Notes: a model not told the origin generated them from the letters alone. A stretch of 64,000 bases of DNA from Armigeres subalbatus (GCF_024139115.2 NC_085140.1:339202966-339266965), one strand, 5' to 3'. Numbered from the stretch's first letter, positions 20,561 through 34,218 are shown. Program-made: numbers and translations.

Positions 20561-23270
20561 TGTTAAAAACCTTATTTCATTTAAGAATTATGTGAAAAAT
20601 TAATGCATAGATTTTATTTTTTATCTAATGAGCGACTCATTTATATATTTTACAGGAGTATAAGCAGATAGAGAATTGTGAACAGCATATATTAGCTAGT
20701 TAGATGAAAACTTCTGCACCTTTCTAAAATGCACAAAGATATGTATTGAAATACATATTGTGTTTCAGAAATGTGATCGCAAAGTTTTTGCGGCAGCAGA
20801 TTGCCAGGTATGAAGAAATAAGTTTTCCTTTTTTGTATTAAACTTGTAACAAAAGGATATTATTTCCTTCCAAATTCAACCTTAGGAGGCTCGGAGACCC
20901 ATAGTCTTATATACGTTAGGAGGAGTTCATCATCAGAACTTTGCAACTACACCGACAACAAGCGGGTAGCAACAGCGACCTGGCAACAACATGGTAGATA
21001 GGACGAACGAGCATACGCAGCGATGAAGTGCACTTTGGCCAACGCGCAAACTGCTGACACACATCATCGATCGAACCGATCATCCGATCGAGGAGGACGA
21101 TAACCAGGTGGAGAGCTTATTGCTGACATATCAGAAATAGTTAATAAAATCAGTTCAGCTAGGGGAAATCAAGTTAGTCTGTAATCGTTAGTCTTAAGAG
21201 TGAAATCAAAAGTTCAATTCATTGTAATTACTAGAAGTGAAATAAATGTTTTTTTATAACACTCTGACTCTCCAGAGTATTATTTATACAATCAACTCGA
21301 CGAACCAAGCTTTTGTCTGTTTGTATATGAGCAATTCTCTGTGAAATCATGATTTTTATTTCAAGATTTCAATTTTGTATTTTTTGATTACCCTGAAATT
21401 TTGAATATACATCCTTTATGGCCAAAAAACATTATCTGCATCATTGGTTTGCCATTTTAACTCTGGTGTAACTTTTGACAAGGGCCTAAGCAAAAACACC
21501 TTGAACACTTTCAAAAAAATATAACTTGAAAACGGCTTGTCCGATCATTCTGGTGTCTTTGGCAAAGTTTTAGGTAATCAATGGGGCTATGTGAAAAAAA
21601 TATACACTGTGAAAAAAAATTCAAACATTGAAAATAAAACTTAAAAATCGATTTTCTCAAAAACGAATTTTTCAATATTTTTTATTTTTTGATATGTTGT
21701 AGCAGATAATATATGTATTATTTTGCACTATGGGTCATGATGGAGAAATGATGGACAAAAAAGTTATTTTTTTTAAATAAGTTGGTTTTTCAAAAATGGT
21801 TGAAATGGTTGAAATATAGTTTTTACGTTTTTATCAATTTGATTTTATGAAAGTACGTTAAATTTCCGATGGAAAAGACTCACGTCAATTTTTTTTCTAT
21901 GTGCAGCCGTTTCTGAGATACAACGGTTTGAAGATAAAACACAACGATTTTTCAAATTTCAAGTCTTTTTCGAATGTTTTTCAAATCTATTTAACATAGA
22001 TTCAAATGTTACAGAAATATGGTTTGGCAAAAAACATAATTTTTCGCGAATAATCATAATTTTCAATTATAATGGCCAATTAGTAGAGAGTTTCGAGAGA
22101 TCGAATGATACACATTTAATCCAATTTGCCGGGCTCGGTAATCAGATTACCGATTTCTCAACAGCTGAGCTCTCGGTACCATCTCTGGAAAATAGTTCAA
22201 CTATTTACCGAGTACTCGGTTCTGAGGTTCCGGCGGCAAAATGTCAAATATTACTGAGCACTCAGTAACAAAATACTGAGATATCTTTAAAAATAGTGCG
22301 GACTTCGGTAATAAATAATACCGATTTATTTTTAATTTATTTTTGTTTTTCTTTGATAATCAAAAATAAACGGCATGAGTTCATGCTCATGCTCATAATC
22401 AAAAATAAACGGCAAGAGCATTTCAATTTGATTTATTTTTCATATTTTTTTCACAATTTTATTATAAAACACATTGCATAATGAATGCCTTTGTTGAATG
22501 TGCTAATTCAGCGATATGTAGAAGCGGAAAATAGTCATTGGTTTGGAATACAAAAATATTATTTATCAAGCAGTATTATAACAAAACATTAGAACTAACC
22601 CGAACTATGATTTACTTTTCACCGCGGCACATTAATTTTTTACCGTGGACATTTCTCTGCACTCCTCAGGGCACATCGCTGTAAACTTTTTTTTGACACT
22701 GCAGTGTCATTACACTGACAGTCATTTTGAATGTGAATCTGAAACATTCATTTTCCCATTCATTTTTTATAACAGTTGCGTTATTTTATCTGCGGATCTT
22801 TCCATTTTGCAACTACGGCGCCTTTTTTACATCCACGTAATGATTTCATTCATTGAAAAACCTAAACGTCAGGAAAATTTTCCGCCGGATTTTGCTCCCC
22901 GTATATTTAAAATGGGGCCGGGATTTTTAATGTCCGTGTCCAAATCCCGAAAACATTACATACATAAAAATACATGGGGAAAAATCTACGGACCAAGGTG
23001 TGAGGCTACCTTAACACACACACACACCGCCCCCCGACTTCTTTTTTTCTTGAAATGCTTGAACAAAAGTAATTTGGCATAGTTAAAATCAATGGAGAAC
23101 GAAAACCTTTTTAAATGTAAAACAAACTAACATTGGTTATATAATCAATCAAATTAAACCACAATGAACTGCCAAACATTGCTTTTTTGTTGTTGAAACA
23201 ATACGGTGAAGATAACATGCGCCGAAAATCTTTTTAATAAAATTTTGAAAAAAAGAAGATTATAGGATAG
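20561..23270. other. No gene seen; AT-rich dispersed repeats
   Basis: The stretch holds repeat-like sequence but no recognised protein. 22313-22440 carries two near copies of ATAATCAAAAATAAACGGCA about 40 bp apart. 22100-22290 is rich in ACCGAGTACTCGGT-like dyads. A segment ending in TGAGGCTACCTTAA occurs near 23005 and again near 23435, a possible shared terminal motif. Confidence 0.5.
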
Positions 23271-23390
23271 CGGGTCACTTTTTAGTGACATGGTCACTTT
23301 TTTCGGGCAAGTCACTAAAAAATCTCTTTTATCGTGCTCAAGTCACTAAAGTTACGTTACTTTACTCCCGAAAAGATCACATAAGTAAAA
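23271..23390. repeat. TCACTTTTTAGTGAC repeat, truncated copy
   Basis: Begins ATAGCGGGTCACTTTTTAGT and continues with further AGTCACTAAA / GTCACTTTTT motifs. It matches the left end of the element at 61396-63960 for about 100 bp. The right end is missing. Confidence 0.7.
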
Positions 23391-24496
23391 ATATATGAAT
23401 GTAGAAAAAAATCCGCGGATCAAATTCCCGAGGTATGAGGCTACCTTAAGACGTTGCCCAACGTCAAAATTTCCATAGAATCAAATGCAATAAAAATATA
23501 GCCACGCCAATTCACCGCAAGTGGCTTTTTGGCTGACTTGCAATATTTTGTTCATAAAATGGAAACGGAAATCATTTCATGTCAATTCATACCCACATTT
23601 GTTGTAGGATATCCTCAGTTATGTGGTTGATGGATATCCGATACCATTTGTGATCAAGTAAATTTGCTGACCGAAAGCTTTGACAGAAGAATGGGAAATT
23701 TTCTATTGACGCTTGGTGCGATTTGGCGGAACTCCGGCCATCTGATCATTGTAACCTTCCATCTTATAAACTTCGTCTTGAAAATGTTCGACTGCTTTTT
23801 AACAACATTATTACGTAAAGAACTCTAACATATAATATATCATATAGAAATGGAGATGTCCTATACATAGGGCTGAAGTAACAAAGGTAGCAATTTTCAA
23901 GTGTGGGTTTAACAGGATTCAAACAACATCAGCTGCTTAGAATTTATGAACCAATCAAACATTTCTCACGCCTAATCAAAGACAACATTTCTTCCACTTT
24001 CCATTCACGGCAATTTCAAGTGGGCGCCGATTCGACACTACTCATTCGGCTGATCCGCTTCCCCATCAAACCAATCAATCTCGTTCCTCTTGCATCGCCG
24101 CCATCCGGTTCGAGGCGGATCCATCGCATCACTCAAATTCAGCCCGTGTATTCCAGGTCTCGATCCCTTTCCCTCTACCATCACTGGTAGAGGTACATCA
24201 AAGTGCGAGTGAAGCATAAAACAAGTCGTCAAACACACGCGATCGAACGACCGGTGAGCAATCAGGAACCGGATCCTCCCGCTTGGGCCCGATACAGAGG
24301 CTGTACCGGGGTCGGGCATTGGAAACAGCTGCGTTGGCCATGGCGTCCAAAAACAAGAATATCCCATCACAAAATTGATCGATATCGATAAGCGACGTAT
24401 TTTTTTCCCGCCAAGTAATACAACAACTCCCGCTTTTTGCGTCTCAGTATGTTTATGTGCATGAAAATTGATGTAATGGAGATGAATTACTTTTAC

Positions 24497-24598
24497 CTGG
24501 GCACTTGTTTGGTTCGCGGCGAAAGGTTGTTGGCTCGTTCGACGCACTTTCCTTCCTGCCTTCCCAATTAGGCCTCGGTGATGGGCTGCGGCGGACAT
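24497..24598 (-). CDS. Candidate first coding exon of a host gene (34 codons)
   Basis: In the most GC-rich, least repeat-like block of the window (about 23950-24780), a minus-strand ATG at 24598 opens 34 codons (MSAAAHHRGLIGKAGRKVRR, then TSQQPFAANQTSAQ) that end exactly at CAG followed by GTAAAAGT, a good splice donor. An in-frame TGA lies just upstream of the ATG. I see no matching acceptor with certainty and recognise no family. A DREF-type site TATCGATA lies at 24383-24390. This is a hypothesis; the block could also be promoter or untranslated sequence. Confidence 0.25.
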
Positions 24599-24599
24599 C

Positions 24600-26635
24600 A
24601 AAACTCACCCGCTACGGTGAAGCTGAATGATTTTATCGCAAGAGAATCGACAATGGTGCGGCAAATTTGTTCGGCATCACCATCACCGCCAACAACATCA
24701 TCATCATCCCCACCGTTGTTGCTTGCGATCGCGATATGCATTTTGACAGGGTGACTGTCAAGACTCGTTTGGTCAATATGTGGTGAAAATTAACATTCAG
24801 ATACATGGCTACAACTCGTTGAAGAGCTATGGAGTCGTCATGTTTATGAGATTATATTCGATAATAGATATCGTTGTGTCCATTGTGCAGCAAAAACGCG
24901 AGAAGCCGATCAAAACAAACGATAACTCACCGATCTCCATGTGGAAAACCTATACATAGCTGTATATTAGATTTCAGTATTTCCCAATCTATTGAAATGA
25001 TGGTACAAATTATAGATCATAGAGGTCAGGTGAAGTTCAAGACATTGAAGACAGTTCTTGTAGAAATACGTATCTTTAAAGAACACAGCGTGGTGGAATT
25101 AAATGGAATAGTACTAAATTCGGCTACTGGTAGATGGAGACATTCCACTAGAAAAGCTTAATCATTTTCGTTTGAGTAGAAATGAATCTTTTTGTGCATT
25201 TATCTTTCAACGAATTTTGCCGACACTTGAATTGAACAACACTGTTCCGAGCAGATCATCATCAGACAGATCGATCATAAAATTATCATAATTAAAAAAA
25301 TAAAACTTCAAAACTCACATTGACCGTCGCGTCCTGGACGGAACAGGTTTAGCCTAGCTACCTTCACCAGATACGACTCGATAGACAGTGCATATACCTA
25401 CCTACACCTTGGGGAAACATGTGCTTTAGCTAAGTCAGTGATGATGATGATGGGAAATTTAAGTCAAGGCTAAATTGCACTCTCACTGGAACACGTTCCT
25501 ACCGCGCTCTACGATGGCTACATCGAAGATCTGCATACTTATCCGGATACATTGAGTTACCATTTGTTGTGGGATGTCGATGCACATTGAACTTGCTGGA
25601 AGGTAATGCGTCTTAGTCCTATGAACCAGGTGCTTGGAGCCCACCATGCAGTTTAAATTGGAAACGATACTCATACTTGATACTCAGTCAAATCAAACTA
25701 GGTACATATATCGTTGCAAAGCCTGTTCACGGGAAAATTGGTAGCGGTGCTGCTGCAGTTGCAATCGGATCCATGCCATGCATAGACGATGTGCAGCATG
25801 CCATATGGCAAGGTCGGTTCGCTCTTCTTTCTTGTGATGTTTGGGTTTGGAGGAATGGAGAGTAGACATTCCACTGCTGTATGTGATTAAGATATCGGTG
25901 TCAGAAAAGTAATTTTGAAGTAGCTCAATTAGTTTTGAAATATGCTTAATCGGGTTGTTTCGTAGTAGGTGGGTAACACACGAAGGCGATATTGAAAAAA
26001 TAACTTTCTCGTGATGGAGTTGTGATGACACAGTTGAAGCGAATGGGCGCAAGGATATTTGTTTGAGTATCAGATTATGATGCAGAATCGTGTTGATGAT
26101 TCCACAGCATTTTTAACATGGTTTTAAGCAGGTTGATTGTGCTAAGTCACTTATTAGCAAGGCAAATTAGTTGCCTTTAAATAAGTTTTTGCGGTGATTG
26201 GCAGAAAATTGGTTTTTGTTTTTTTGGGTTTAAATATAGAAGATTTAAATTTCGAATGGATTATAGAATTCTGAACTATTTTTTACACGTTTGAAAAAAA
26301 ATCAGGATCATCCATCTAGCAGTGATGGTGCCTTTCTCGTATATTGTACATATTTATTCATGGAATGATGATATGGCAATTCCATTGCAATTATTGGAAT
26401 ATGCGGATGAATTTCCTAAAAAAAGAAAAGAAGGGGAATTTTAAAAGAATTCACAGAGGAATTTATGCGAGAAATATTTTAACAAATTGTTTGAAAAAAT
26501 CCCAAATAAATTTCCGGAACACTTGTCGTAAGACGAGTTCGTACAATTCTACTTAATTCCATCACTTGATTGTACCTTTTAAAATCCGTATTTTGACCTC
26601 AACGCCTTCAGTGTCTCGTACTTGACTCGACTTGA
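24600..26635. other. No supported gene
   Basis: Mostly unique-looking sequence with CAT/ATC-rich low complexity near 24670-24720. The short frames (for example 24874-25161 and 25693-26052) show no recognised domain. Near 26306-26335 a piece reading AGTGATGGTGCCTTTCTCGT is a common mosquito repeat terminus, with relatives near 35022 and, inverted, near 54225. Confidence 0.45.
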
Positions 26636-26639
26636 ATGA

Positions 26640-27075
26640 CCAGAGGAATTTCTAAAATATTTTGGAAAGACTCCATGGAAGAGTTTCTCAAGGAATTCTA
26701 TTTGAAATTTCTTAAGAAATTACCTGAAGGAATATTTCGGATATTTGGAAGAAGTTTTTGACGAAATTCCTGGAGGAATTTTCAGAGGAATTTCTAGAAT
26801 AACTTTCGATGTAATTCCTTGAAGAATTTCAAAGGAGTTTTTAGAGGAATTTCCGAAGTAACTTCTTATGGAACTTTCCAAAGAATTCCCGAATTAAACT
26901 TCTGATGGAAATCCTGGAGTATTTTCCGAAGGAATTTCAGGAAGAATTTCCGATGGAATCCCTGGAGGAATTTTTGAAGAATAAGTAAATTTCTGGAAGA
27001 ATTTTCAAAGGAATTCTGAGTAGAATTTCCGGAGGAATTTTTGGAAAAACTTCCGAAGGAGCTTCTAGAGCACTT
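26640..27075. repeat. Degenerate GGAATTTC minisatellite
   Basis: A decayed tandem repeat of 20-30 bp units built on GAGGAATTTCTGGA / GAAGGAATTTC. It is an old relative of the clean 24-bp array at 57240-58870. Similar decayed stretches lie at 52370-52870 and 53260-53900. Confidence 0.7.
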
Positions 27076-27116
27076 GCAAGGTGAACCGGCCCAGGGCCGA
27101 AAACCTTATTAATAAA
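27076..27116 (+). repeat. Short retroposon 3'-end relic
   Basis: AGGTGAACCGGCCCAGGGCC, then AAAACCTTATTAATAAAG. The same sequence with small changes forms the 53-bp insertion at 61529-61581, where it carries a repeated TAA tail, so it is the 3' terminus of a LINE or SINE. Here the tail is absent. Confidence 0.6.
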
Positions 27117-28315
27117 GTGGGGTATTATCAATTGTTAAACTGGGGTGTATGATTGAATTGGCCCAGCTGCTAGACAGTGGGGTCCCTACTTCCTCCGCAG
27201 TACTATATTTGGTTTTACGTAGTTTACATCGAGCGGTCGTGTCTTGTATACAACCCCAAAGTTTTTTTTGGTTACTTAATAATGTACCGCGCATAAAAAA
27301 ATCTACTTCCCCGCTTTTTTTTCAGTCGCGACCAAAAATAAGCGCCAGATCAGTGATGGGAAATGTAAAAAAATCTACTGGGGTTGCCATTACTAATTAA
27401 CTATTTAAAAAAGTTATTTACAATCAGGTTTTTTCGATTATCATGTAGTACTCAAAGGATTCTAGAACTTTGTCAAACAGATCATTGCTCTAAATACTAA
27501 GTGTGAGGCATGAGAATAAAATTAAAAACATTTGAGCGATTCCAAGCAACAGCATCAAAATTTAAGAAAATTTTTAATTCATGATTTTCTATTGAGTTGA
27601 AACTTTGCACAGTTTTTCAATTTCATCTAAATCGTCATTTTTCGATATCAAATCTTCATATTGAGTCACGACTAACTTTTCAAAAGGGTGTATGTAAAAA
27701 TGGTTCAAAAATATTTAAAAGCTGCACAGCAAAACGGAATGTTCGATTGTTATGATTTTTTCAGCAAAGTTAGACAACTAAATGGTGATTCTTAAGAAAA
27801 TGCGCACAGTAAAAAAAAATTTTTTTGCCTTTAAAATATCATTTTGTCACAAAAACTCAAATATCTCAAAACCCTATCTTTTTTCGAACATAATTTTTTA
27901 GGGAAAACGGTCCATTATATTAGCTATCTACCATAAAAATTTGGTGATGGTAAACTAATAAACAAAAAGTTATGACATTTCAAACATTTCACAATTTTCA
28001 CATATAGTAAACAAAAAAAAATTTCCGTGTAAGTTATTTCGAGAATTGCAGTTTGATGCAGATTTTATTGTTAAGGGACGTGATTTAAACAAGTTGTTTT
28101 CATGATATTTTGATTTAATTATTCATCGATATTATGTATATTATATGTATAAATATTATATGTATAAATAAATAAAAATGAATTAATATTATCCTAAGTA
28201 TTAAATTAAATGTGGCAGTTACACAATGTTGTTATAGAAACTCTAAGAGTTTTGGGTTTGAATTTTGGTATGGGTTATGATATCATGAAAACAGTTTATT
28301 AAAACTTATTTTTTA

Positions 28316-30435
28316 TTTATTTTTATTCAAATTTTTTAAAATATCGTACACTTTTGAATTATTATCAGCACAGTTTGAGTATAGTTTTGCTTTAATTTTA
28401 TTTTCCGACAATGGAATGAAACAGTGAAATTTTTGGGTTCCTTGGATCGTTTTCGCGTTATTAAATTGCTCGCTGAGCTCTGAAGCCTTTATTTCGTACT
28501 CTTCAGTAGTAGTAAAACAAAATGATAATTTGGTTAAATCTTTTTCTTTTCTACGATTTGCCCAATCAAAAAGTTCTTTTCGCAGTTTTAATTGGATGCT
28601 CACGTTCTTTGCCTAAACTTGCTCTTGTGGCCATGCGCTTTATTGTTCTTCCAATAGCATCACAAGGACCTTTGCCATGTGATGTAGCAAAAATGCCATT
28701 CTGCATCAATTCCGTACATTGATTTAAATTGACATAGGCTCGAAAAATTCTTACGATTTTTGTACTGCGACGCTGCTCCATCAGACATGAAATATATCTT
28801 TTGACTTCTTTATGCTTATCAACGCGTAAAAGTTAATCATTTTTTCAATGAACAAGTTTACGGATACTGAATCGTGTCTTAAATCTTCGGAAATTATAAT
28901 AAAACTTAAGTGTTCAATTTGCGTACTTCCATTAAAATAAATAACGAATGGATGAATTGTAGCTTGTTGTACGTTCCAGTGATGGGACTGCACTTCATCT
29001 TGCAATACAAAGCTGTAATTTTCAGAAAAATCACAAATGACTAAAAATTCACCATTTTGTAATGTATTTTTCGTAAAAAGCTGGATTGTTCTGTTTTAAT
29101 GAAATCGTGGGGGTTTAAACTTTCTAATTTCAAGCAAAAATATGACACAAACTCATCTACAGGTTTTACAATAGTTTCTATGTCACACCTATCCGTGGTC
29201 ACCCATTGCTCAAATGATAACTGATCAATATATTTTTCTTCAAACTCAGCGAATAAAGTATTTTCCAATGATGAAGAATCTGGACAATCCGAACAAGATC
29301 GTAGATAGCAATTTGATGTTGTATTTTCACACAAAAGACTACCAGTTAACATTTTAATATCCTTTGTTAAATTGATTCTTTTCAAACTATGTAAAATAAG
29401 ATTAATATTCTCATGGGTTGTGCACACACACATTATGTGTTCCTGAATTGGAAAGAAGCTTACATTGCCTTGGCCGAAGGCTTGCAAATGAGGAAAACCT
29501 ATTTTAATATTATCGTGAATTTCCTTGAAGCGTGTGTACGCTTCTTTCAAAGTCGTCATCATTAATCGTTTTTGGATTGCTTGACGCTTTCCATCTTTTT
29601 ACTGATACATAATCTTTTGACCAGGCATAGCTCGACTTACTTCATCATCTTCAAAATATTGAACTACTATTTCTTTTGTCTCATCTGTTAATGCAGTACT
29701 AGACCTAGTATTTTTGGTTGAAAGACAGTTATTCTTCAATTGTTTTGCCTCTTTTACTGTATTTCTATTGGTTTTGAACTCATCAATGGCATCCTAAATA
29801 GACCACGAACTTGGCAGCATCGACAAAATCAATAATTTTTCTTTCCTTGTCGTGGCTGCATTCGAGAACCTTTCCTTCATATTTATAATTACCTCATCGT
29901 AGTCTGTATTTTCCACATCATCAGGTCCCTAATTTGAAGAGGTTTCTTCGTACAGCTTCGTTTATTTCACGGTATTTTTCTCCGGGTAATAAACGTAGTC
30001 CATCTTACTCCATTTAATCGGAGTCACTTTTATCCCAGCTATGCCCTCGTTAAAGCGTTCGATGTTGACCTTTTGGATACACTCATCTTCCGATTGATTT
30101 GTTGAAACAGATTTCGCTGATGGTACGGTGGCAAGGCTCTCAGCACTTAATACTTCTGGTAATTCCTCAGTTGTTGTCGATACATCTGGCAATTCCTCAG
30201 TTGCTGTCGTTTTCGAACTTCCTGCGCTCTGCTCAACCGATGATATACAGATTGCTCTTTTGTCAACGTTTAGACGGCAGGACGTGCAAATGCGTAAATT
30301 TGTATTCAATGTGGACATTGGAGCATAACCAGTCGCTTTCAGTTTATCTATGGTGCTTTCGGTGAGATTTCGTAACTCTTTTGAACACTTTTTTCCATCA
30401 AACGGCCTACAACAGTTGAGAAAGCGGCTACTCAT
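28316..30435 (-). pseudogene. DDE-like transposase, frameshifted
   Basis: N-terminus (from 30435): a Cys-rich segment with NCCRPF, KKC and RICTSCR, then an acidic Ser/Thr/Glu linker. Around 29562-29380: GFPHLQAFG, HIMCVCTTHENINLIL. Around 29300: YLRSCSDCPDS. At 29015-29032: CDFSENY, in another frame than the residues before it. Around 28990: HHWNVQQATIHPFV. At 28757-28785: SDGAASQYKNRKNF. At 28651-28679: FATSHGKGPCDAIGRTIKR. The two Asp-bearing motifs and the HGKGxCD block define a family of uncharacterised insect and cnidarian transposase-like proteins that I recognise by motif but cannot name securely. At least three frameshifts separate the blocks. Confidence 0.7.
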
Positions 30436-31083
30436 GTTGTTCGTAATATTTCAATAAACAAAATCACTTTTAAGTTTTTACTGACTAGTTTGGTGTCATT
30501 TGCTTGACTGAAGAAAAAATTACTATAAGATCTTTAACAACCTTAGTAGTAGTAATTTTTTGCTTTTTCGTGAGCATTGTCATGGTATGCACCTATCATG
30601 CATTTGTTGTTGTTGAAGTTACCCGTTTCCTCCCGATCATAAAGTCTATTCTCTAAGAGGTATATTTTTGCAGGTAAACTATAGACGTACACGTGTATAT
30701 AAATCTTTGATTTTGCAGCTTTTGTCTTAAAAATAACATTTCTGATATGTTTCTATCAACGTTATTATCAACAGGTTTCAACACTATTAAAAGAATTTTT
30801 CGCCAGTCACGTGCAATGAAAATTATGACACTATCAATACTTTTGATCACAACACTGGATCGTGTCTAAGTTTCTTATAGATGCTATGAATAATTAAATC
30901 AAAATATCATGAAAACAACTTGTTTAAATCACGTCCCTTAACAATAAAATCTGCATCAAACTGCAATTCTCGAAATAACTTACACAGAAAAAAAATTTTT
31001 TTACTATATGTGAAAATTGTGAAATGTTTGAAATGTCATAACTTTTTTGTTTATTAGTTTATTATTTTTATTTATTTATTTAT

Positions 31084-32982
31084 TCAGACTAAGGCCGAAG
31101 TGGCCTGTGCGGTATATAAGAGTCTTCTCCATTCGGCTCGGTCCATGGCTACACGTCGCCAACCACGTAGTCTACGGAGGGTCCGCAAGTCATCTTCCAC
31201 CTGATCGATCCACCTTGCCCGCTGCGCACCTCGCCTTCTTGTGCCCGTCGGATCGTTGTCGAGAACCATTTTCACCGGGTTACTGTCCGACATTCTGGCT
31301 ACGTGCCCGGCCCATCGCAGTCGTCCGATTTTCGCGGTGTGAACGATGGATGGTTCTCCCAACAGCTGATGCAATTCGTGGTTCATTCGCCTCCTCCACG
31401 TACCGTCCGCCATCTGCACTCCACCATAGATGGTACGCAGCACTTTCCTTTCGAAAACTCCAAGTGCGCGTTGGTCCTCCACGAGCATCGTCCAGGTCTC
31501 GTGTCCGTAGAGGACTACCGGTCTAATTAGCGTTTTGTAGATTGTCAGTTTGGTACGGCGGCGAACTCTATTCGATCGGAGCGTCTTGCGGAGTCCAAAG
31601 TACGTACGATTTCCAGCCACAATGCGTCTCCGAATTTCTCTGCTGGTGTCATTTTCGGCAGTCACCAGTGAGCCCAAGTACACAAATTCTTCTACCACCT
31701 CGATTTCGTCACCACCGATGCAAACTCGCGGTGGGTGGCTCATTGTCTTCTCTTGAACCTCTTCCTATCATGTACTTCGTCTTCGACGTGTTGATGACTA
31801 GTTCGATCCGCTTAGCTTCCCTCTTCAGTCTGATGTAGGCTTCCTCCATCTTCTCAAAGTTACGTGCCATAATATCTATGTCGTCGGCGAAACCAAATAG
31901 CTGGACGGACTTATTGAAAATTGTACCACTCGTGTTAATCCCTGCTCTTCGTATTACCCCTTCCAAAGCGATGTTGAATAGCAAACACGAAAGACCATCA
32001 CCTTGCCGTAACCCTCTGCGGGTTTCGAAGGGACTCGAGAATGCCCCTGAAACTCGAACTACGCACATCACCCGATCCATCGTCGCTTTGATCAACCGTG
32101 TCAGTTTATCCGGAAAACCGTGTTCGTGCATTAGCTGCCATAGCTGGTCCCGATCGATTGTATCATATGCGGCTTTGAAGTCGATGAATAGATGATGTGT
32201 GGGCACGTTGTATTCGCGGCATTTCTGCAGTACTTGGCGAATGGCGAACACCTGGTCCGTGGTGGAGCGTTCGCCCATAAAACCCGCCTGGTACTGCCCC
32301 ACGAACTCCCTTGCAGTTGGTGCTAGTCGACGGAATAAAATTTGGGAGAGTACCTTGTAGGCGGCGTTCAGCAATGTGATTGCGCGGTAGTTGCTACAAT
32401 CCAGCTTACACCTTCCATCCACTCCTGCGGCAAAACTTCCTCCTCCCAAATCTTGGTAATGACCCAGTGCAGCGCTCTAGCCAGTGCCTCACCACCGTGT
32501 TTAAATAGCTCTCCTGGTAGTTGGTCAACCCCAGGGGCTTTGTTGTTCTTCAGCCGGCCAATCTCCTCCTGGATTTCCTGGAGATCCGGAGCCGGTAGAA
32601 TTATGTCCTGCGCGCGTTCTCCCAGGTCCATCACCATACCGCCACCTTCGTCTGCCACATCGCCATTCAGGTGTTCTTCGTAGTGCTGCCGCCACCTTTC
32701 GATCACCTCACGCTCGTTCGTAAGAAGGTTCCTGTTTATGTCCTTACACATATCAGGCTGTGGCACGTGGCCCTTACGTGAACGGTTTAACTTCTCATAG
32801 AACTTTCGTGTGTTATTAGCGCGGTACAGTTGCTCCGTTTCTTCACGGTCTCGATCTTCCTGCTGGCGCTTTTTCCTCCGGAAAATCGAGTTTTGTCTGT
32901 TCCGCGCCTGTTTATATCGTGCCTCGTTCGCCCTCGTGCGGTGTTGCAGCAATCTCGCCCATGCTGCATTCTTCTCTTCCAC
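31084..32982 (-). pseudogene. LINE B1 reverse transcriptase and C-terminus
   Basis: Three frames. The linker and fingers (32982-32368) contain RKFYEKLNRSRKG, LKNNKAPGVDQLPGEL and EEVLPQEWMEGV; about 27 bp after EWMEGV are missing relative to B2, removing the CPIYK block. The palm (32449-31709) contains NYRAITLLNAAYKVLSQIL, HHLFIDFKAAYDTID, RRGLRQGDGLSCLLFNIALE and FGFADDIDIM. The C-terminus (31743-31084) contains EEFVYLGSLV, VVLYGHETW, RRMNHELHQL and RLRWAGHVARM. Decay is light, as expected for a young copy. Confidence 0.88.
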
Positions 32983-34008
32983 TAACTGCTCACATTCGCC
33001 GTCATACCAGTCGTTTCTCTGATCCGGGGCACCGTGCCAAGTGCAGCGGTTGCGGTGCTACCAATGGCGGATCGAATATCTCTCCAGCCATCTTCAAGAG
33101 ACGCTGCGCCTAGCTGCTCTTCCGTTGGAAGTGCCACTTCCAGCTGCTGCGCGTATTCTTGGGCTAGTCTACCATCTTGTAGCCGCCCAATGTTAAGCCG
33201 CGGCGTCCGACTTCGACGCGTGTTGTACACCGTCGAGAGTTTTGAGCGCATGCATACTGCAACGAGGTAGTGGTCGGATTCAATATTCGCACTGCGGTAA
33301 GTGCGGACGTTCGTGATGTCGGAGAAGAATTTACCGTCGATTAGAACGTGGTCGATTTGGTTTTCCGTTTCTTGGTTAGGTGATCTCCATGTGGCCTTGT
33401 GGATATTTTTGCGGGGAAAGAAGGTGCTTCGGACTACCATTCCACGGGAGGCTGCGAAGTTTATGCATCGTTGGCCGTTGTCATTCGATACGGTGTGCAG
33501 ACTATCCGGTCCGATGACCGGTCTATACATTTCCTCCCTTCCTACCTGTGCGTTCATGTCACCGATGACGATTTTGACGTCCCGCAGTGGGCATCCATCG
33601 TATGTCTGCTCCAGCTGTGCGTAGAACGCTTCTTTCTCGTCGTCGGGTCTCCCTTCGTGTGGGCAGTGCACGTTGATGATGCTATAGTTGAAGAAACGGC
33701 CTTTAATCCTCAGCTTGCACATCCTTGCGTTGATTGGCTGCCACCCAATCACGCGTTGGCGCATCTTACCCAGCACTATGAAGCCGGTTCCCAGCTCGTT
33801 GGTGGTGCCACAGCTTTGGTAGAAGGTAGCCGCTCGATGCCCGCTTTTCCACACTTTCTGTCCTGTCCAGCAAATCTCCTGCAGCGCCACGACGTCGAAG
33901 TTGCGGGGATGTAATTCATCGTAGATCATCCTGTCGCAACCTGCGAAACCTAGCGACTTGCAATTCCATGTTCCAAGCTTCCAATCGTGATCCTGTATTC
34001 GTCGCCTA
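32982..34008 (-). pseudogene. LINE B1 endonuclease
   Basis: Endonuclease/exonuclease/phosphatase fold: WKLGTWNCKSLGF near 33990, FDVVALQEICWTG near 33900, INVHCPHEGRPDDEK near 33690, VIGDMNAQVGREEMYRP near 33560, and NQIDHVLIDG with SANIESDHYLVAVCMR near 33280-33360, which includes the catalytic SDH. All key residues of the family are present, in one frame, until a frameshift close to 33025 before the linker. The enzyme would nick target DNA to prime reverse transcription. Confidence 0.9.
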
Positions 34009-34218
34009 CACGGAGAAACACGTTTACTCATTAATGGGTACTTTTTTTTGCTATCTCTTTCCCTCTGCTGAAAAATTTACCCATTTTGAGAGAATAAGTG
34101 GATCTACTCATTTAAATGAGTAAATCCACTTATTCTCCCGAAATGGGTAAATTTTTCAGCAGAGAGAAAGAGATAGCAGACAAAAAGTACCCATTAATGA
34201 GTAAACGATTTTACCAGG
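34009..34218. mobile_element. Foldback MITE, 210 bp, TA target duplication, inside LINE B1
   Basis: Almost the whole element is a palindrome: TTTACTCATTAATGGGTAC and CCCATTTTGAGAGAATAAGT on the left recur in reverse complement on the right. TA flanks both sides (34007-34008, 34219-34220). Copy B2 shows the empty site GTCGCCTAGGTCTTTG at 48977-48992, proving the insertion. Confidence 0.95.

Noticed and set aside
20890..21290. Possible solo LTR with AATAAA near its end
   Set aside because: No TG...CA termini and no convincing target duplication could be found; composition alone is not enough.
33399..33914. 171-codon plus-strand frame, repeated at 48375-48890
   Set aside because: It is the antisense shadow of the LINE endonuclease and recurs wherever that sequence does.
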